From: Paenibacillus aceris
GTDB taxonomy: Bacteria > Bacillota > Bacilli > Paenibacillales > NBRC-103111
Reading direction: 5' to 3'
Assembly (NCBI RefSeq): GCF_017874035.1
Contig: NZ_JAGGKV010000005.1
Location: 410,247 to 474,246, forward strand
Length of the DNA stretch: 64,000 nt
Program-made: the position numbers and the translations under genes
In this document: positions 61,101 to 64,000 of the stretch, piece by piece
How positions within the stretch are numbered: the stretch's first letter is position 1
How the letters are laid out: each line of letters begins with the position of its first letter
Notes under the pieces: generated by a model
The model's database searches: none
Told to the model about the DNA's origin: nothing
The model's input: only the letters and a program-made list of their open reading frames with translations

Positions 61101-63431
61101 GGGATGAATTTAATCCAGAACGGCACAAAACTGAAAGCGAATAAGTCGTGGTTTACATTTGATAATGAAATTGTTGCATTAGGATCTGATATTACAAGTA
61201 CAGATAATAGGAATGTAGAGACAATCGTAGAACAGCGCAAGCTTACAGATAATAACACGAACGAGCTTTATGTTAACGGTGAGTTGAAGAGTGGATTTTT
61301 TGGGGAGGAAATCCTGGAACATCCTGAATGGGTTCATTTGCAAGGAAATGTGGCTGGAGCAAGTATAGGCTATGTATTTCCTGGTACGCAACCGCTTAAA
61401 CTTATGCGTGCTCAACAAGAGGGCAGATTGTCGGATACGAACCTTAGTAATCCTCCATCTGCAACAGTGCCTTCGGAACTTTTAAAGAACAATTTTCTGA
61501 CTATGTGGATGGATCATGGTTCTAATCCAAGCAACGATTCCTATCAATATGCCATCCTGCCTAATGCAAGCAAGGCCGAAACCGCTGTGTACGCTTCGTC
61601 TCCAGATTACACCGTTTTGGCTAATTCAGAGGATGTTCAAGCTGTTCGTGAAAATAAGCTGGGAATGGCAGGCTTCAATTTCTGGAGAGATAAAGTCACG
61701 ACAGTTGACGGCTTGACCTCAAACAGCAAAGCATCCGTAATGATGAAAGCGAATAAATCGACGGGAATTTACGAGATAGCGGTTGCTGATCCGACTTTGG
61801 AGAACAATGGATTCATTGAAATTGAACTGGATAAGTCTGCCCAAAATGTGATTAGCAAAGATGATCGAATAGAGATTCTACAGCTAATCCCTAACTTGAA
61901 GTTGAAAGTAAGTGTAAAAGACACGCTGGGGAAGTCTCAGTTTGTATCTATGCAAATGGTGCCTGAACCTGACGTTACAGCACCAACTTGGGGCAATAAA
62001 GGGCAGGTGACAACATCGGATGTGACTTCATCCAAGGTGACATTGAATTGGACTCCCGCGGAAGATAACGTTGAGGTCACAGAATATCAAATTCAGTGGG
62101 GCGACAAGCAATCTGTCTTGGTTCCAGGGCATATTCATAATCAACAAATTGAAGGTTTGCTGCCAAATAGCACGTATACGTTCCATGTGAAAGTGAAGGA
62201 TTTAGCTGGAAATTGGAGTGCAGAATCACTTGACGTGTCTGTGACCACTTTGAAAAATCCTTCGGAGCCGTCAGGAGATGCTGGAGCTGGACCAGCTGGA
62301 TCATCCGGACCATCCGGACCATCTGGCGTTCAACCAACGGTTCAGACGGATGTAGTAAACGTACAAAGCGACAAAGCAACGGTCGGATTTGGACATGGAA
62401 AGGATACAGTTTCCTTGCCAATTTCGCAGATTCCGAGTCTCCCTCTGGAGGTTTACGGAGAGTCGGCTCAGATTACAATTCTTCCCGAAATGCTAAAAGC
62501 ACTTAAGGAGAAAGTAAATGGCGATGTCAGTAAAACTACGCTAGATATAATGGCAAAGCCTATCTCGGAGTCCTCCATTACGCAAACGGGCGTAGCAGAT
62601 CCTACTGTTCGTTTAAATCTAGCAAGTAGTGCCATTGAATTTGCACTAAGCTTACGCTCTGATGAGGGTAAAACTTGGCCAGCGAATGCTTTTAAATCAG
62701 GCGTTGAAATTGTTCTCCCGTTTGACCCTGCAGGCAAGGATCCCGCGTTGCTTGGCGTTTACAGTTATCATATAGCGAACGGAAAATGGGAATATATAGG
62801 TGGAACCATTGATCTATCGTCTAAACAAGCCAAATTTACACCGGACCAACCGGGCATTTTCGCTGTGCTGGAGTATCATAAAAAGTTTAAAGATGTACCT
62901 GAAACTCACTGGGCTTTACGGGCTGTACAGGTATTATTTGCGATGCACATCATTGATGGAGTTACTTCTGAAGAGTTTAGTCCCAATGGGAAGACGACTA
63001 GAGCACAATTTACTACGCTGCTGGTACGTTTATTGAACTTGAAGAAGCTGGAAATGCAAACTTCGGAATTCGAAGATGTTCAACAAGACGCATGGTATGC
63101 CCAGTATGTTGCTGCAGCAAGCCAAGCCGGGTTGGTCTCGGGAGTCACTGAACAGAGATTCGATCCGAATTCTGAAATTACTCGTGAACAGATGGCTATC
63201 CTTTTAGTCAGAGCATATGAGTATTTGAATGGCAGCTATACGTCAATAGAGAGTAAACTTGAAACCTATACAGATCAAAGCGACATTTCCACATGGGCAA
63301 AAGATGGTGTTAACAAGGCCATCGAACTAGGCATTCTTTCAGGAAGATCAAACGAGCGCTTCTTCCCTTCTTCTACTGCCTTACGAATTGAAACAGCAGA
63401 AGCTTTATACAATTTTCTTAAGAAGAAATAG
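58146..63431 (+). CDS. Secreted SLH-anchored PL8 lyase (hyaluronate/chondroitin AC/xanthan lyase type)
   Basis: 1761 residues with signal peptide (1-~37). Order: LamG-like jelly roll (~40-250), three Big2 domains (251-~500), PL8 catalytic toroid and beta sandwich (~503-1271), fibronectin III (~1275-1370), Gly/Pro/Ser linker (~1372-1398), a beta-rich domain common before SLH repeats (~1399-1580), and three SLH domains (1580-1761). Catalytic triad: Asn679 (GANRSD), His729 (FIQHG) and Tyr738 (GSYG). The spacings 50 and 9 equal those of Asn349/His399/Tyr408 in pneumococcal hyaluronate lyase. The hydrophobic patch NWWNW is present. The SLH repeats would hold it on the cell wall. GGGGGA precedes ATG 58146; the gene overlaps the previous one by 32 bases, so translation is probably coupled. 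Exact substrate (hyaluronan, chondroitin or a xanthan-like polymer) is not decidable from sequence. Confidence 0.92.
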   Translation: MRLSIKKLLASTMVLAVFVSFGINPGIGVLPVGKAAATVHVSVNYDESATAKNTKLYNPSTYTGTVGGAWGIYTSAVNTDYVMMEKAPLRNDYSLKIVSNTTNINTGRNNLGGSVTGNTGISGNLVFEASVYMNSTQHRRDIQFRSLNAPVPATATTNISVISFDNTGKVRDANNKVLANYEANSWYRLKLFVDNSARKVIYFVNDQYLGESSLPATWLNIRHIYMYQYFGSGIQGEWYVDDLKLSDYVPVTGINTSLEALELSETISRSITASTVPADASDQRLLWSSADPTVATVTYGMIRAVKEGSTTVTVSTYGGAYSKTIPITITKPVALENISLPDQASLVEGETHSLQVVFQPENATNKKLNWRSSDTNIATVDMNGVVTGITEGNTSITATSELNGAITSKTKVTVTPFIPLTKVSFMNAPLQMTKYDTLQLETVVEPANATEKLLTWQSSNPSVIRVDGNGNLKALTVGTATITARSSNGEQATSTIEVKAPQLKDPQEYDKIRIRWKETITGKDSLDVDNMEVKAIINNNAAKAQMYWDSMQLDGARNTLWADLAPSTSDSTFVTDHYTRLKAMAQSFATKGTPLYNNPELKRDIVQAMEWMLDHLYTSTGVEFGNWWNWDIGTPTRLADILILMYDDLTPEQILRNTASIDHYIGDITLPSFTQQGANRSDIMLIQTRMGLVEKNYDRLIHARDGLTPLFDYVTTGDGFYEDGSFIQHGTVPYTGSYGEVLINGMGNLLLLLNGSTWQPNVPEVEHVYRWIEEGYAPVMYKGQILDMTRGRAIVRETLDSYGSAKNILIGMSRIAQTASEEKAAYLKSFIKYHFQFLLERGLTYYQLPLDLSDTIKGWIEDPAIQPIEELPAHFELNAMARSVHVGDGYLFGVSKSSKRIATYELTNGENAKGWYTGDGMTYLYNNDLSQYTDNYWATINWYRLPGTTVVFRPRTSDQYQYGDGEMPPANSWAGGAVLGKYGVTGMNLIQNGTKLKANKSWFTFDNEIVALGSDITSTDNRNVETIVEQRKLTDNNTNELYVNGELKSGFFGEEILEHPEWVHLQGNVAGASIGYVFPGTQPLKLMRAQQEGRLSDTNLSNPPSATVPSELLKNNFLTMWMDHGSNPSNDSYQYAILPNASKAETAVYASSPDYTVLANSEDVQAVRENKLGMAGFNFWRDKVTTVDGLTSNSKASVMMKANKSTGIYEIAVADPTLENNGFIEIELDKSAQNVISKDDRIEILQLIPNLKLKVSVKDTLGKSQFVSMQMVPEPDVTAPTWGNKGQVTTSDVTSSKVTLNWTPAEDNVEVTEYQIQWGDKQSVLVPGHIHNQQIEGLLPNSTYTFHVKVKDLAGNWSAESLDVSVTTLKNPSEPSGDAGAGPAGSSGPSGPSGVQPTVQTDVVNVQSDKATVGFGHGKDTVSLPISQIPSLPLEVYGESAQITILPEMLKALKEKVNGDVSKTTLDIMAKPISESSITQTGVADPTVRLNLASSAIEFALSLRSDEGKTWPANAFKSGVEIVLPFDPAGKDPALLGVYSYHIANGKWEYIGGTIDLSSKQAKFTPDQPGIFAVLEYHKKFKDVPETHWALRAVQVLFAMHIIDGVTSEEFSPNGKTTRAQFTTLLVRLLNLKKLEMQTSEFEDVQQDAWYAQYVAAASQAGLVSGVTEQRFDPNSEITREQMAILLVRAYEYLNGSYTSIESKLETYTDQSDISTWAKDGVNKAIELGILSGRSNERFFPSSTALRIETAEALYNFLKKK
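62284..62330 (+). repeat. Short tandem repeat coding a Gly/Pro/Ser linker
   Basis: Repeats of TCCGGACCA and close variants encode GPSGPSG-type linker residues between the fibronectin III and pre-SLH domains. Confidence 0.6.
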
Positions 63432-63446
63432 ATGTCTTAACAAAGA

Positions 63447-63480
63447 AAAAGGTAGCCGTTAGATCGGTTGCCTTTTCTCC
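63447..63480 (+). terminator. Rho-independent terminator after the SLH lyase gene
   Basis: AAAAGGTAGCC pairs with GGTTGCCTTTT (11 pairs including G-U) around a short loop; the right arm ends in T. Confidence 0.8.
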
Positions 63481-63904
63481 GTTGTAGGAGAGGGGGAATT
63501 GTCGTTTCTCAACTTTTTGAACTAAAGGGTTGTATTACTCATAAATCCATGGTATATTGCAAATCCACCAATTAATAAACAGTTTGTATATGGTTACTTA
63601 TGTACCCAAGTTAAGCGTTGTTTTCTTAAATGGTGATAACAAAAATAAGTTTTAAAAAAACACTTGCTTTCAAATTGCCACCATGATATATTACATCTCG
63701 CTGCTTCGGTAACGCGGCGGTGAACGAAAGAAATTGATCTTTGAAAACTGAACAACGAGTGAGTAAGCACAGTCGAGCAATCGACTATAAATGAGATTGC
63801 AAAATCTCGCTAGCAAGTCAATGAGTACAATTAAGCTTAAAATATGGGCCCCGGAAAAGTAATCGGAATTCTCTTCGGAGGTTAACGTCACTTTTTTGGG
63901 TAAC
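63481..63904 (+). other. rRNA operon upstream region and leader
   Basis: No gene is seen in these ~420 bases. They hold an A-rich tract (63640-63660), the rRNA promoter, and a leader with CTTTGAAAACTGAACAACG near 63740, a segment conserved in Bacillales rrn leaders and involved in processing/antitermination. A further hairpin GAGATTGCAAAATCTC lies near 63793. Confidence 0.8.
63664..63692 (+). promoter_or_regulatory. rRNA operon promoter
   Basis: TTGCTT (63664-63669), 17-base spacer, TATATT (63687-63692), preceded by an A-rich tract that could be an UP element. It lies about 240 bases upstream of the 16S start. Confidence 0.65.
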
Positions 63905-64000
63905 TTTATGGAGAGTTTGATCCTGGCTCAGGACGAACGCTGGCGGCGTGCCTAATACATGCAAGTCGAGCGGTCCCTTCGGGGATAGCGGCGGACGGGT
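63905..64000 (+). rRNA. rrs: 16S ribosomal RNA, 5' end (partial)
   Basis: The universal 16S 5' sequence GAGAGTTTGATCCTGGCTCA begins at 63911, followed by GACGAACGCTGGCGGCGTGC, the tract CCTAATACATGCAAGTCGAG and GCGGCGGACGGGT. The gene continues beyond the window. The V1 region is short, consistent with Paenibacillaceae, but too little is present to name a species. Confidence 0.97.

Noticed and set aside
62284..62330. Short tandem repeats considered as a CRISPR-like array
   Set aside because: The units are nine bases, in frame, and code a Gly/Pro/Ser linker; there are no spacers and no cas genes.

Overview
The window reads as the chromosome of a Paenibacillus-like member of the Bacillales (family Paenibacillaceae). 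The evidence is: strong AGGAGG-type ribosome binding sites, frequent GTG/TTG starts, YesM/YesN-type two-component systems next to CUT1 sugar importers, very large modular secreted glycosidases, S-layer-homology anchoring, a YheC/YheD-type ATP-grasp spore protein, and a 16S rRNA 5' end with a Bacillales rrn leader at the right edge. No CRISPR array, prophage, insertion sequence or tRNA gene was seen.

Region 1 (1-35.1 kb) is a carbohydrate-utilisation island that looks directed at pectin-type polysaccharide. It has two ABC importers without an ATPase gene (767-4019 and 23326-26523). Each is followed by a membrane histidine kinase and an AraC-type response regulator (4096-7482 and 26578-29840). 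Three complete giant secreted enzymes follow or lie between them, plus the tail of a fourth: a GH28 polygalacturonase-like protein (7716), a GH27 alpha-galactosidase-like protein (11605), a GH95-like six-hairpin glycosidase (17328), a second pectin-lyase-fold GH28-like protein (30156), and a partial tail at 1-397. All three complete enzymes and the second GH28-like protein end in the same module order, cohesin - FIVAR - type I dockerin; the partial gene shows FIVAR - dockerin. No scaffoldin is present. The best candidate for a little-described system is therefore a set of enzymes that could join each other cohesin to dockerin. The tails fall into two sequence subtypes, one on the GH28-type proteins and one on the GH27/GH95 proteins. 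The two GH28-type genes also share a conserved promoter block with an inverted repeat.

Region 2 (35.2-42 kb) is a patch of unrelated single genes: a glycosyltransferase, small proteins, a MerR regulator with a 19-bp-spacer promoter followed by a frameshifted SRPBCC gene, an AraC regulator, an SDR oxidoreductase followed by a gene remnant, and an ATP-grasp protein on the minus strand.

Region 3 (42-63.4 kb) looks like a sulfated glycosaminoglycan (or similar polyuronate) utilisation island. It contains a histidine kinase/LuxR-type regulator pair on the minus strand, a third CUT1 importer with a Cys-type sulfatase lacking a signal peptide, a membrane AraC-type regulator, and an Lpl-type importer. 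The importer genes run into two overlapping PL8 lyases. One is a chondroitinase-ABC-like enzyme without a signal peptide, so presumably cytoplasmic. The other is a secreted hyaluronate/xanthan-lyase-like enzyme anchored by three SLH domains. The inferred flow is: surface lyase cuts the polymer, the importer takes up oligosaccharides, and cytoplasmic lyase and sulfatase finish them.

Region 4 (63.5-64 kb) is an rRNA promoter, leader and the first ~96 bases of a 16S rRNA gene.

All coordinates, motifs and hairpins were read by eye. Family assignments come from memory of the families, without any search.
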